DNA of 64,000 nt from Certhia americana (Eukaryota; Chordata; Aves; Passeriformes; Certhiidae): the NCBI GenBank assembly GCA_018697195.1, contig CM031857.1:60856448-60920447 (forward strand), given 5' to 3'. Positions 13,001-23,833 of this stretch are shown here, piece by piece. The position numbers and the translations under genes are program-made. Numbering within the stretch: position 1 is the stretch's first letter; each line of letters begins with the position of its first letter. Under the pieces are notes generated by a model. The model had not been told where the DNA came from. It ran no database searches and saw nothing but the letters and a program-made list of their open reading frames with translations.

Positions 13001-13642
13001 CCAAAGCAGAGATTAGCCAGTGAATTACTGAATAACCTAACTGGGTTACGCATTCTTCCCTTGTCCCTGTGAATCTGAGAGGCATCCACCAAAGTGGGAG
13101 GACAAGCTGAGACTGTCCTGTGGGGTCTGAGCATGGTGGGTAGAGCCCAGGGCTGGTTAGAGGGTCCATAGGCAGCTCCCAACATGGTAGGTGATGAACC
13201 AAGGTGCAATCATGAGATCAGTCAAGTGCAGGAATAAATGGTGACACAGCGAGGGTTGGAGACGTAGCCAGCATTGGTACACATACCCTGTAGGCCAGGA
13301 CAGGTTTGAGTGCCTGGGTTTGTATGTCCCCCCTGGGTCCATTGAAAGGGGAAGGGATGGGTCCTGGGGAAAATGAGGCGGGCCTGATTGTACTCAGGTG
13401 GAATCTGTGATCACTTTCTGCAGAGAAGCTCAGTATCAACAGCAGGAATGAACAATAGTGTGGTCCAAAAAGAGCTGAAGGTCTAGTGAAAAAAGAAATA
13501 TTTTATTAAGAGGTCAAAGCTTCTGGCATTTCTTTATGTTGAAAATAGTAATGCTACAAATTCTTAAGTTCAACTCTCAGTCAAAAACTGGTTTTGAGGT
13601 TTGGTATGTAGTCTAGTTTGCCCAGCAATTCTTCTGGGAGTT
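13001..13642. other. GC-richer block of unknown origin
   Basis: Roughly 13040-13440 is clearly richer in G and C than its surroundings and has several overlapping minus-strand open frames (up to 81 codons) in different phases. I do not recognise the translations. It lies directly beside the LTR at 13643. Candidates are an internal part or LTR of an old endogenous retrovirus, or a decayed processed pseudogene. The remainder to 13642 is ordinary AT-rich sequence. Confidence 0.45.
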
Positions 13643-14215
13643 TGTCATGCTTTAACCTCAGCCGAGTGCTATGCAGCCGCTTGCTCACACCCCCACCAGC
13701 ATAACTGGGGAAAGAACTGAAAGAGTAAAAGGCAGCAAGCTTGTGGGCTGAGATAAAGATAGCTAAGAGGGAAAGGCAAAAAACACACACACGAGCAAAG
13801 TAAAATAAGGAATTAATTCACTGCTTACCATGGGCAGGCAGGTGCTCAGCCATTTCCAGGAGAGCATCATATGTAACGGTTGTATGGGAAGAAGAGTGCC
13901 TTCTCTCCAGATATCCTTCCTCCTTCTTCACCCCACTTTACATATTTAACATGATACCATATGGTCTGGAATGTCCTTTCGTCAGTTTGAGTCCCCTCTC
14001 CTGGCTGCGTCCCATCCCAGTGTCCATGCACCCTCAGCCTTCTCGCCAGCGTGGCAGTACAGACAGCAGAAAAGCCTTGACACTGTGTAATCTCTGCTCA
14101 GCAATAATAAAAACATCTCTATTTTATCAACCATTCATGCAGCACACATCCAAAACACAGCCCCATACCAGCCACTGTGAAAAAAGTTAAGTCTCCATCA
14201 ACTAGAACCAATACA
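13643..14215 (-). mobile_element. ERVL-like LTR
   Basis: On the plus strand the block starts TGTCATGCTTTAACC, continues with GCAGCCGCTTGCTCAC, GAGATAAAGATAGCTAAG and CAGCCATTTCCAGG, and ends CATACCAGCCACTGTG then ACCAATACA. This order is what I know from a very common avian ERVL-type LTR read in reverse, so sense is minus. A degraded TATA region lies near 13940-13950 (complement AAATATGTAAAG). No clear TSD is seen (flanks GAGTT and GATTG). The open frames inside are accidental. Confidence 0.75.
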
Positions 14216-14640
14216 GATTGCTAGAGAAGACTTTTCTTTCCCTACCTATGCATGGCTATGCTGACATTTCAGCCAAGTAACAATTTTTTTAAATATCTGT
14301 TTTGCCACTACAGTGAACTGGAAGAGTTAGGTGCATTCCAAAGAGGATTCAGACTGATGACCTTAGGCACCAATCATCTCTATTATTTGTCAGGGCAGCA
14401 TAGGAGATTTCCTTTACTGGGCCAGGTTCCTAGTCTCTCATGGTCTGTGACATCTCACTCCGAATGTGATCCAGATTCTGCGAATTCCTTCAGCTTCTTA
14501 GAATTATTTGGAAGGTTTTCTGTCTTGTCTGTCAAGATTTTATTTTACTTTTTAAAAAAGTCTAGCTCACCCCTTTTCTCCATCATATTCCTGAACTTTT
14601 TTAAGAAGTCATATTTTTCTACAACATTGTTCCAGTCTAT
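14216..14640. other. Spacer between two LTRs, unidentified
   Basis: About 425 bp between the minus-sense LTR (13643-14215) and the plus-sense LTR that begins near 14640. An open frame of 135 codons (14252-14659) crosses into the LTR region; its translation resembles nothing I recognise and is rich in F, L and S, as expected by chance. I see no gag- or pol-like sequence. Confidence 0.5.
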
Positions 14641-14683
14641 GAAAGTACGTACCCCCTGAAGGGGTTATGGCAAAAGGAAAGAC

Positions 14684-15380
14684 CATGCTGGAGAAGGTAC
14701 ATCTCAAAGCATCTGTTGCTCTAGATAAGTCCATGCTGCAGCAGGTAGACCCTGAAGTATCTATCAGTGGCCATGGATTAATTCACTGCACAGCAGGTAC
14801 ACCCCTTGATGCCTTCTGGAGGCTGACCTGGAACAGAGACTAGACAGGGCAAAGGATAAAGTAGGTATTTATTAAAAGGTCTCAATGGGTACACCTGGGC
14901 CACACAAGAGCCCAGCTGGACCACACCCAAGATGTACCCAAAATGGTCACAAAATGGACACTCGGGTCATGAGGTCTCACATTTTTATAAGTTCTGGTCC
15001 ATTAGCATATTAGAATCAATTGTCCAGCCATAGCTTCAGGTTATGAAGCTCCATTCTCTTTGTATTTTCTTCTCACTTCATCGTTGTTTTCGTTCTTGGG
15101 CCTGAAAGTTGTCCTTGGTATCAAACTAGAGAAGGAATTGTTTTATCTATCTACTCTGTGAAGAGAGCTTAGTAGCACTTAATATGAAACCTAAAACTAC
15201 CCACTTAAACAGCACAGAGTCTAAAAAAAATAATAGCTAAAACCTAAGACATCACCCTCAAGATACTGTGGTTCTTGGATAAGGCCACACTGGAGCAGGT
15301 ACACCCCTGAGAGCTGTGGTCTACAGATGAGGTCATGCTGGAGCAGGAGCAAGGGGAAGAGTTCACTGAATTGTTAAACC
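14684..15380. repeat. 48-bp minisatellite, about five units, split by an LTR
   Basis: Unit starts can be placed at 14684, 14732 and about 14784, and after the LTR insert at 15286 and 15334. Spacings are 48, 52, about 50 (once the 452-bp insert and TSD are subtracted) and 48. The shared core is CATGCTGGAGCAGGTACACC with substitutions. Such GCTGGAGCAG arrays occur in the LTR of avian ERVL-like elements (from memory), so the array is probably part of the host LTR. Confidence 0.8.
14803..15258 (-). mobile_element. Solo LTR copy A, 448 bp, TSD CCCT
   Basis: The LTR is 14807-15254. Its ends form the inverted repeat TGATGCCTT / AAGACATCA and it is flanked by CCCT (14803-14806, 15255-15258). Sense is minus: TATA-like TATAAAAAT at 14981-14989 (complement) and AATAAA at 14868-14873 (complement), followed by a CT-rich U5. 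A second copy in the opposite orientation is at 39570-39987. The neighbouring minisatellite unit (CAGGTACACCCCTGAG) shows the empty-site sequence, confirming the insertion point. A 4-bp TSD is more usual for class I (gammaretrovirus-like) than for ERVL or ERVK; family not named. Confidence 0.88.
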
Positions 15381-15745
15381 CTTTGGCCTGACCCAAAGAC
15401 TGTAGTTTCAAGCTGTAACTTGACTGTAGTGTAAAGGTTACAACCTTTAAATTGTTGTAAGCCATGATTTGAGAAGCATTTTACAGTAAGTGCTACAGGA
15501 AGAACCACCTGAACGAGTGAAGGATGAGCATCACAGGAAGCAAGTAGTGACCCAGCCTGATCTCAAAGGGTTGTGTGGGTTAATGAGGGTGTATTGGGTA
15601 TTGTCTTACCTATTAATGCACCTTTATTTCAACTCATACAGTTTTGGACTTTTACCCTTCTGATTCTCAAATCCAGCCTACTGGTGGGAGGAGAGTGTTT
15701 GCTGTATAGAACTGAACTGCCCACCAGGGTTAAGCTACAAGAACA

Positions 15746-17228
15746 GAAAAGAGATGAACTCTGCTCTATATGAGCTGCACTCTGAGGAGTGTGCAGTGGA
15801 ACAGTCAAGACTTATCCAAGAGAAGGTAGTTATATTATTTGTGCAGCTGATCAACACCCAATTTCTGTGATTCACAGTATTATGATGTGGGACATAACTT
15901 GCCAACAAATTCTTGAGCAAATATATTGGCAACTGAACAACAGTTTACAGTTTTGCTGAATTCTCAATTTGTAACTCTAATTAGTAAAAGAAGAAACATG
16001 CAGCCAGAGATTAATTTTTTTCCTATGCAATTGTGTCAAAATAACGCTTTTTCATCGTGCTTTACAGAATTTTTAGCAGTTTTTATTCCACAGTACTAAA
16101 GAATACAGTATTAAATAACTATGAAAAGAAATATTAATCTTTTATAAACAATTTATGCATTCCCAGCATTTTAAATATACTATCAGTACACTTTTTATTC
16201 ACATTAATCCCTTCTAAAAGAGCCCTGAGACAATTTCTGCTCATTTGTGAAGACGTATACCTACTTAATCAACTGTTGTGACTTCTTTTGAAGTAATGGT
16301 AGTGTTTCATTAGCAACTAATTTCTTTAGACCTAGAATTACTCAAGAGATGATTATATAAAAGTCAGGCTCCCTCACACTTGAAAAATCTCTACTCTCAG
16401 GCCTACTCTTGTATTGTAAAATGAAAGCGATGAGACTATCTTCTACTTCACTGAATAGTGCACTCAGTGTAGAGATATTTCTGGTGCCTCCATGATAGCA
16501 CAAGTGGTAGCAGTGTGAAATAGAAATCTCACCTCATTCCACTAAATACATACACTGCAAATAACTGTTTCTGGATATCTGTATCCTTCATTCCTTTTAT
16601 AATAGTCAATGGAGAGAAACAGGCACCTATAGAACATTTTTTCCTTACAGTTGAATTTAAAAAGTTTGAGGAGGAAGACTAAGTACTAATCAGCCCTAAA
16701 ATTTTAACTTACTTTCTGTATTAGGAAGTATTGATATGGACTGTTTGATGTCACTTAGGATTACTGCCCAGACTTTTATTCAACAGGAAAAAAAACTGAC
16801 ATAGACTGGAGTTAATCTCATCCTACAGCAGATGTGGTAAGTGGGTTCAGTATAAATGTATCTGTCCTTTTCTCTTCTGTATGGTCATACAGGACCATAG
16901 GGTGACATGACACATTTCCAGATGTGAAGAAGTCTGCTAAGGACTTATAAGCATGCACTTAGGAATATATCTAGTTTTCCTAGGTTTCTTGAGTTAAATT
17001 CTATTTTGTTTCTTCTTTCAGTGTCAAACTTCATTTCCTTAGTAGGTGAATATTACCTCTTTATCTTATTTTCTTTGAAACATATTTATTTAGGATGGGA
17101 GAAATCTAAACAAGAATTTTTAACTGATTTTTTTCTATCAGAGTGGCAACATTTTATGGACAGTGACCAATTGTTTTTTGCTATTGTATCTCACGCTCTT
17201 ATTTGAAAAAGGTTAAGTATGATTTATG
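15746..17228. other. AT-rich spacer, no gene recognised
   Basis: About 1.5 kb between the ERVL-like LTR and the next CR1. Open frames are at most 66 codons. No repeat ends or simple repeats of note. Confidence 0.6.
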
Positions 17229-17885
17229 AAATCATAGAATCACAGAATGCTATGGATTGAAGGGACCTTATAGATAATCTATTTTCAAACCCTCTGCCAT
17301 GGGCAGGGATACCTTCCACCAGACCAGGCTTTTCAAAGCAACATACAAGCTGGTATTGAACTCTTCCAGGGATGAGGCATCCACAGCTTCTCTGGGCATC
17401 CTGTGCCAGTTTTCATCTTCCTCACAGTAAAAAGTCTTGTTCTAATATATAATCTAAAATTGTTTTCTCAGATTAAAACCATTCCCCCCTGTTCTATCAC
17501 TAAATGCATTTGTAAAATGTCCCTTTCCGTGTCTCTTGCACCAGGCTGCTTCAGGCACTGGAAGGTGCTATATAAGGTCTCCCTGGAGCCTTCTCTTTCT
17601 CAGGCTGAACAGCTCCAACTCTCTGCCTCTGTAAGCAGAGGCTCTCTGAGAGAGAATTCTGAGAGAGAACTCTGTAAGCAGAGCCCAGAGAGAATTGTCT
17701 CCATGGCCCTCCTCTAGGCTCACATATTCTTGTTAGCTTGGAAACCCCAGAGCTGAACAGAATACTCACGTGGGGGGAGTCTCAGCACAGCAGAGATGCT
17801 CTTTTGGCCACAGTTCTTTTGGATGCAGCTGAAGACATTGTTGGATTTCTGGGCTGCAAGTGCAGAGTGCTGGGTCATGTTGAAA
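17229..17885 (-). mobile_element. CR1 LINE, 3' part
   Basis: The left end, ATCATAGAATCACAGAATG, is the complement of the CR1 3' octamers. The 3'-UTR continues with GGGACCTTATAGATAATCT, CTGCCATGGGCAGGGA and CTTCCAGGGATGAGGCATCC, all typical of avian CR1. The match runs rightwards into the end of ORF2 and stops near GCTGGGTCATGTTG at about 17880, where the copy is 5'-truncated. Many substitutions and a local internal duplication near 17627-17683 show it is old. The open frames in it are not functional. Confidence 0.92.
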
Positions 17886-19860
17886 AAATCTTAAAGCTAA
17901 TAGAGGGAGGAATTGATTGAATTATACAGGCATGTTTGAGCAAAAGTGTGAGAGTGAGGTGGGAATTTCACTATAAAATTCTCAAGATCTAGGGCTCATT
18001 CATAAATTTAGAAAGTATATCCCATTTAAAGAGAAAAGTGAATTGCAGTACTTCAGGAATACAATGGAAATATTTACTAGGAATTCTTATCAGAAGCAAC
18101 CTTCATCTCTTTTGCACTGTAGCTGCTTAATATTAGCTGCAATAAATCTCACTCATTCTCTTCAGTTCCAAAAGAAGCACTATTTTAAATAAGCCTACAT
18201 TTAATACTGGTTTTCATTCAGAAGTGTGCAGTTCAGCTTGCTTAGTTTTGTCTGCAAAAGATAATTACAAGGATGTGAATCACTATGTTTTCAGCTGAGT
18301 CAACCACCCAAAGTAATAAGCCTTTTAAGACAATCTCATGAGCAGGTTTTTAATATATGAATACAGCTAATAGATGTGTAGCATTTCAGCCAGACAAGCA
18401 GAACCATAGCAGCTTTGTACAGGCATTGCTTTTGGGTTTGTTCCCACCACCCCAAATAATAAGAAAACTTTGATCATCTGTTCCAGCTATGTTGAGTTAC
18501 AAAGCAGCATGGAAAGAACAGTATGGACTAATGTGACTTTGAAATCTTTTCATGCCTTTCTGAGCTTGTAAATACCACAGCCAGCCATGACCTATCATGA
18601 ATTAAATTAACCTTAGGTCTGTCAGATAAATCCTGTCCTGTTGTTTGTCCCTGGAAGAGCACTCTGTGCTAGACACTGAAAGCTGTGAAATGGATGCTTA
18701 TGAACAGAGCCAAATTTTCTCTAATTTTGGGCTGCTTTGTCATAATGAAGTAGCAAGAGACAGAGCCCCAGATGAGAACTATTAGAGCTTCACAATGCAG
18801 ATATTCACATTTGATAATTTTTTTTCAGTGGAAATACTACTGCTATTGTTGAGGTTATTTTAGACAGGTTTCAGGAAATGAACTGCCTTTCATACTCTGT
18901 AAAAGTGGTTTGCTTGCTTGAGTGGTGAAGACAGGTATGTACTATTCACAGGATACTTCTTGTTTGATTTCATGAAGGATTTTAAGGCTATTAATCTGTC
19001 TGTGTTCAGACAGGCAACAGATTCACTATAAAAAACAAATAAAAACAACTGAGCTGTTCATTTCAGGAGCATCTTCACTGCTGAAGTTAGGAAAAACCTA
19101 CTTAATTTGTCTATATGGCTTGAAGGTTAATATGAGGTAAAACTCACTTATGGTAAATAATTGTCCATTAGCAAAGTGTCACAAACAGATCATGGTCACC
19201 ACATTAGGTCCTGGCCTAAAAGTAAACTTACAATTTTGTGGGAGAAGAAAAAGCAACAAGCTAGAATTTTTTCTATATTACTATACAAATGGCCTGTGTC
19301 TGAAAAATGTCTGTGAAAAAATGATCCACCAGTGTACATTAATTGGATATGGCCAGCTGGGCCAGGTGGTAAGGTGTTTGCCATGGACAGATACAATCTG
19401 ATTTCAGGTTCTTATTCTGACTAATCTAGAAAAGGGATCTGAAACCTTTGGGCATACACTATTCAGAATAGCAATCTGCTCATTTCTTCCAGGAAAGCTC
19501 CTTAGCATTCTTTATATAATAAAATATAAACATTGAACAAGGAAGAAATAGAAAGAAAGGTGTTTTTAAAGCTTGGTAGTTAGCATGTGCAATGAGACTG
19601 TGAGGGAAATAGACTTTCTCTGAGTTCAAATGAATATCCAGGGACAAAAATTGAACTGGAGATTTCTGGGTTTCAGCTTATTTCTGTGCTATCAGAAAGT
19701 GCTTTTTCTTTTCAACATGCTTCATCAAAGTGAAACTTTCTGACAAGGTATTTCTTAAATAAATTTCTGACTTGTTTGACACTAAGTGACCTTAAGCACT
19801 CAAATGTAGTGAAGTATGCTTTAACCCAGTACCTGTGATTCTTCCAAAGATCCCTGAATC
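17886..19860. other. AT-rich spacer, no gene recognised
   Basis: About 2 kb. Open frames are at most 83 codons and unrecognised. The stretch 18240-18800 has balanced base composition and few simple repeats, the look of slowly evolving non-coding DNA, but I cannot test conservation. Confidence 0.55.
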
Positions 19861-20122
19861 CTTTGGTTTGGAATGAACCCTAAAGATCATATTTTTCCAA
19901 TCCCCTTGCCACAGGCAGGGACACCTTCAATTAGACCAGGTTGCTCAAAGACCCATCCAACCTGCCCTGGAACACTTCCAGGGATGGGGCATCCACCACT
20001 TCTTTGGGCATCCTGTGCCAGTGTCTCTCTGCTCTCAGAGGAAAAGAATTTCTTCCTAATATCTCATCTAAACCCACTCTCAGTTTAAACCCTTTCCTCC
20101 TTGTCCATCACCACATACCCTT
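19861..20122 (-). mobile_element. CR1 LINE 3'-UTR fragment
   Basis: It runs TTTGGAATGAACCCTAAAGA, CTTGCCACAGGCAGGGACAC, AGACCAGGTTGCTCAAAG, CTTCCAGGGATGGGGCATCC and TTTCTTCCTAATATCTC. This is the same 3'-UTR region as in the CR1 at 17229 and lies in the same orientation. The terminal octamers at the left are missing or decayed. An LTR-free CR1 ORF2-like segment follows at once. Confidence 0.88.
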
Positions 20123-20129
20123 TAAAAGT

Positions 20130-20690
20130 CTGTACTCCTCCAAGACTATCTATTACTCCTTCCCTTTTGTGTTTGAATTTGTCCGGGAGCTCCTTGCTGA
20201 TGCACACAGCTCTCTTGGTGTTTTTGACTGACTTTCTCTTCACTGGAATGTATCACTGCTGAGCTTGGAGGAGGTGGTCCCTGAATACTAACCAGCTTTC
20301 TGGTGCCACTCTTCCCTCCAGGATTTTATCCCAAGGTACTCTAAAAAACTAGTCCCTGAAGATGCCAGGTTTGCTCTCACAAAGACCAGGGTAGTGAGCT
20401 TACTGTGCATATTCTGTGACCCCTCCTTTTTATTTCCCACGCTGCATGTGTCTGCATAGAGGCATTTATGTTGGGCTACCAATGAAAACAACTCACTGGC
20501 TGGAGTGCTGGAATTCCTTTGTGAAGTTCTCCAGGTGTCCACCTGCTCACCTGTGGTCCCTCTCTGAGTTCTGGGCATATCTTACCGTCCCTGGCATCAA
20601 ACTGGTATCAGTTTGATACCTGATACCATCCCAGCCTCAGGGATGGCCTGAGGTTCCCCTGCCCAGTGTGTAGTAAATGTGTACTGAATG
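20130..20690 (-). mobile_element. LINE (CR1-type) ORF2 remnant
   Basis: The complement translates, with frameshifts, to a segment like the part of avian CR1 ORF2 between the endonuclease and reverse transcriptase regions; the piece SKLTTL...RANL at about 20355-20400 is the clearest. The nucleotide run CTTGGAGGAGGTGGTCCCTG and CCCTCCAGGATTTTATCCCA also fits. The right half (20430-20690) is GC-richer and probably belongs to the same repeat, but I match it less surely. Its position next to a 3'-UTR fragment implies either a large internal deletion in one CR1 or two insertions. Confidence 0.55.
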
Positions 20691-23094
20691 TATGCTATTT
20701 TTATTTACTGTTTTACAATGAAGGTTTTCTGATTTTCTGCCAAATCTGCTGTATCAGGAACACTTCCCCAGAGACTGGGAAACTGTCTTGAATCCTTCCA
20801 AGTGTCTGTTTCCTTCGAAGCTCATGTATAGGTGGAGCAAGCACTAAGCTAGCCTGAGTCATTCAATTGCACTTTCACAAATTTCTGGCTCTCCTTTAAT
20901 TAGTGCAACAGAGGTAACCCTTGAGCAATGATAGCTATAAAAACTGAAATCTTCTTTGAAGAAAAGTATTGGTTAAGTTGGTGGACATTCATGAAACTCA
21001 ATACAAAAAGAATATTTATTAAAGATTGGGTCTAAGGTGCCTAAACCCTAGAGAAAAAGCCAGAAGATTCATCTTTTAATGTTCAGTCATCTCTCTTAGT
21101 ATATGTTTTCATTACTTCTCAGTTCAGGCTGTGTCTAGAAGCTTACTGAGTTCTTTTTAAAGGTCTCTTATGTGCTTTAGTTCAATAGCTCATTTTTCAG
21201 TCAGCCTTTCTATTTTCCTTTTGGGGTGTTTCTCTAATTATAGAATCAGTCTTTGAATTTTTGTGTTGTGTGTCTGATTAGAACACTCCTCAAATCAATT
21301 TTAGACTTCTCTTGATCATATTAAAAGACTTCATTAAAATCACTGTTCATTGTAATACGGACTTAACTCCAACATTTCAATTATGTCAATTCAGAAGCAC
21401 TTTCATATCATTGGGTGTTATCCTTCAGCTAGGTCCCAATTTGTCTGAACAGGAATAAAATATTTTCTTAAATTAAAGCAAAATCCATTTGTAGCTATCA
21501 AACCATATTATTGTACACCCCCAAACATACATTACTGAGGTCAGGCTTCTTTTCTCTTAAGTACCTTTTCTAGAAGAGTAGTAAACACTTTCACACTTGG
21601 GAGTTATTAGAGCTGGGTAATTTCCTATTCACATACTACATGCCCACCACTGGGAGGTTAGAGTACAGACTATTAGTACTTGTTCTCTATGAAAGATTTA
21701 ACAGAAGACAGAGATTAAAATGAGAAAGCTTTTTTTTTTTTTAATCTTGTCTTGAAAGCAAAGTGTAGCCAATTTTGCTTGATCTTTCTCTAACACACAG
21801 TTTTGAGTCTGATTATAGATAGAGAAAATCACATTCCTTATTTCATTCTTGTCTTTAGGCAAAACCCCAAGCTCTTTGTTTTTTTTTCTTTTTATTTGAA
21901 ATTAATAAACATGCATGCTTCAAATATGTCCAAAAGATTTCCCTGAAGAATACACATCCAGGACCTGTTATGTTCTTCTGTGCCTTTGCATTACTGCAGT
22001 AATTCTTTACCTACTTTTTGCTGAACTTCCACTTTGTGAAAATGTAAAATCAAATTTTTTTTCCTGTGGAACACCTAGTTTCCTCTTGTCAGGAATTTTA
22101 TATGAGGCACTGGAGGTACACACGGAGGTGTACTGATATAATCTGAAGAGTTCCATTGAAAGGGAAGAACTGGAAGGTACATGACTGAATTGTTAATACT
22201 GACTGAAATAACCCTAAACAGCTCTATTTTTCATCAGAAGTGAAACCAGACCCAAAGATAATGAGAATGCAAGAGTGATTTAAGCTTCCACCCGCGTCTG
22301 TAGAGCTGCATTAGCAGTGTTACGATGAAATTCTGGAGCTTTCTTAACTGTTTTTATTGAAGTTTTTTTCTTGGTATTTTTCTGAGATAAAGCTTTTTTT
22401 TTTCTCCAAATTGCAAAAAACTTGTTAAACAGAGTTTATTTGAGCACTTTTTGTGTGTAATCTATTCAATGGCCTGTGGAACATTCAAATATTAAATACT
22501 AGAAAACAGGCAGCTTTTTCTTACACTTTCCCAGACTGGAATCTGGGGAAGTATGCATTTGCATTCACCTCAAAAATATGTACTATTTCAAGACCAAGCT
22601 GTTATTTTTCATCAGTTTTTGTGCATAGCCCCAGAAAACAATTTGAAACAGAAGAGCATTGGGGTGACCTGTGTTCTCTAATTTCATATGTTTGGGTTTT
22701 TTTAATGCAGGTTTGCAATTTCATGGAAATAAAACAATAGAATATAATACAGTAAGGGAGTATTTCAAATCACTGTATATCCATTAGGAGACCAAGGCAA
22801 GTTCACTTATTCTGTATCCACACATTTTCAGTATTAATATAATTTTAAGAGAACAGAGCATTCTGACACAGGAAAGGTTTCTCATGCTTTCGGCTCTGGG
22901 TTTTTTTGTGGCTAGAAGAATTCTTGGAAAACAATGTTGTAGAGGCAAATCTTCTTAGGTTCAATCATGCCTGAAATTCACAGCAAATGCCATAATTAGA
23001 GCTTTACTCTGTAGAAGATGAATACCCCAGCTGTGCTGTAATCTGGTAGAGACACTCTGCATGTATCTAACCAGTTGAGTCCTTTTTGGTGGCT
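20691..23094. other. AT-rich spacer, no gene recognised
   Basis: About 2.4 kb with T-rich runs (for example near 21730 and 22395) and open frames up to 95 codons that I do not recognise. No CR1 or LTR ends were found. Confidence 0.6.
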
Positions 23095-23833
23095 AGGCAT
23101 GTCATGGGTTGCAGTGCAAAATGTAACCCAAACTCTGTATTCTATCACCATCTGATTAAACTGGGGTATGTGTGTGTGGTGTAATTGTCTGTCAATGGCC
23201 AACTGTCACAAACCTGCTGGGGCAATTTTCTTATCTCTTCCACAACTCAGCCTCTCTCCAGGGAGAGATCTTCTGCTAATGGGCCAGTGAGTCTCACTGA
23301 GAGAATTACACCATCCCACTGGGAAATGCTCCATCCAGAGGGAGGAGCCAAGTATTCCTACCTGGATAAAAATCTGGGAGTTGGAACACCAAGACAGCCT
23401 TTTCCACTGGATTCTCAGAGGAAGACCAGGCCCATCTATCACCACTGGACCTTCAGCAAAAGAACTCCACTTTTCTCCAGGAGCATCACTTCAACAGAGC
23501 CACATCTGCCACTGGGACTGCAGCCAGCATTGAATGGGACTGCCACCAACACCCTGACCCACAGGGTGTCAGGTTGGATCCTGACTGTCAGTGGGTTTGT
23601 TTGTTTATTTGTTTGGTTTTTTTCTCTTTTGTAGTACTACATGTGTTTTGTTTTTATTGCTTATTTAATTTCCCATAATAAAGAGCTGTTATTCCTATTC
23701 CCATATCTTTTCCTGAGAGCCTCTTAATTTCAAAGTTGTAATAATTGGGAGGGAGAGGGTTTAAATTCTCTATTCCAAGGGAGGTTCCTGCCTTCCTTAA
23801 CAGGCAAGCTAAGGTTTAAACCATGACAAGGCA
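23095..23833 (+). mobile_element. ERVL-like solo LTR, 729 bp, 5-bp TSD
   Basis: The LTR is 23100-23828. It starts TGTCATGG and ends CCATGACA, an 8-bp inverted repeat, and is flanked by the perfect 5-bp duplication AGGCA (23095-23099 and 23829-23833). Sense is plus, with AATAAA at 23677-23682 followed by GAGCTGTTATTCC and a long U5. A 5-bp TSD fits ERVL-like elements. Its R/U5 resembles the LTR at 1-666. The 149-codon open frame at 23185-23634 lies wholly in U3 and has no recognisable product. The intact ends suggest a fairly recent insertion. Confidence 0.88.

Larger units (their letters stand above)
14640..15745 (+). mobile_element. Old ERVL-like LTR with 48-bp minisatellite, interrupted
   Basis: The left part is a tandem array of a unit of about 48 bp with core CATGCTGGAGCAGGTACACC. 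The right part (about 15600-15745) has the avian ERVL-type LTR end: CCTATTAATG, CTTTATTTCAACTCA, CCCTTCTGATTCTC, GGTGGGAGGAGAGTG and finally GGGTTAAGCTACAA. Sense is plus. The element is split by the LTR at 14807-15254; removing that insert and one CCCT rejoins the array. The 5' limit is uncertain, as is whether the minisatellite and the 3' end belong to one LTR or to two related fragments. Confidence 0.6.

Noticed and set aside
23185..23634. 149-codon plus-strand open frame as a gene
   Set aside because: It lies wholly inside the U3 of a solo LTR bounded by a TSD; no known domain and no upstream gene structure.
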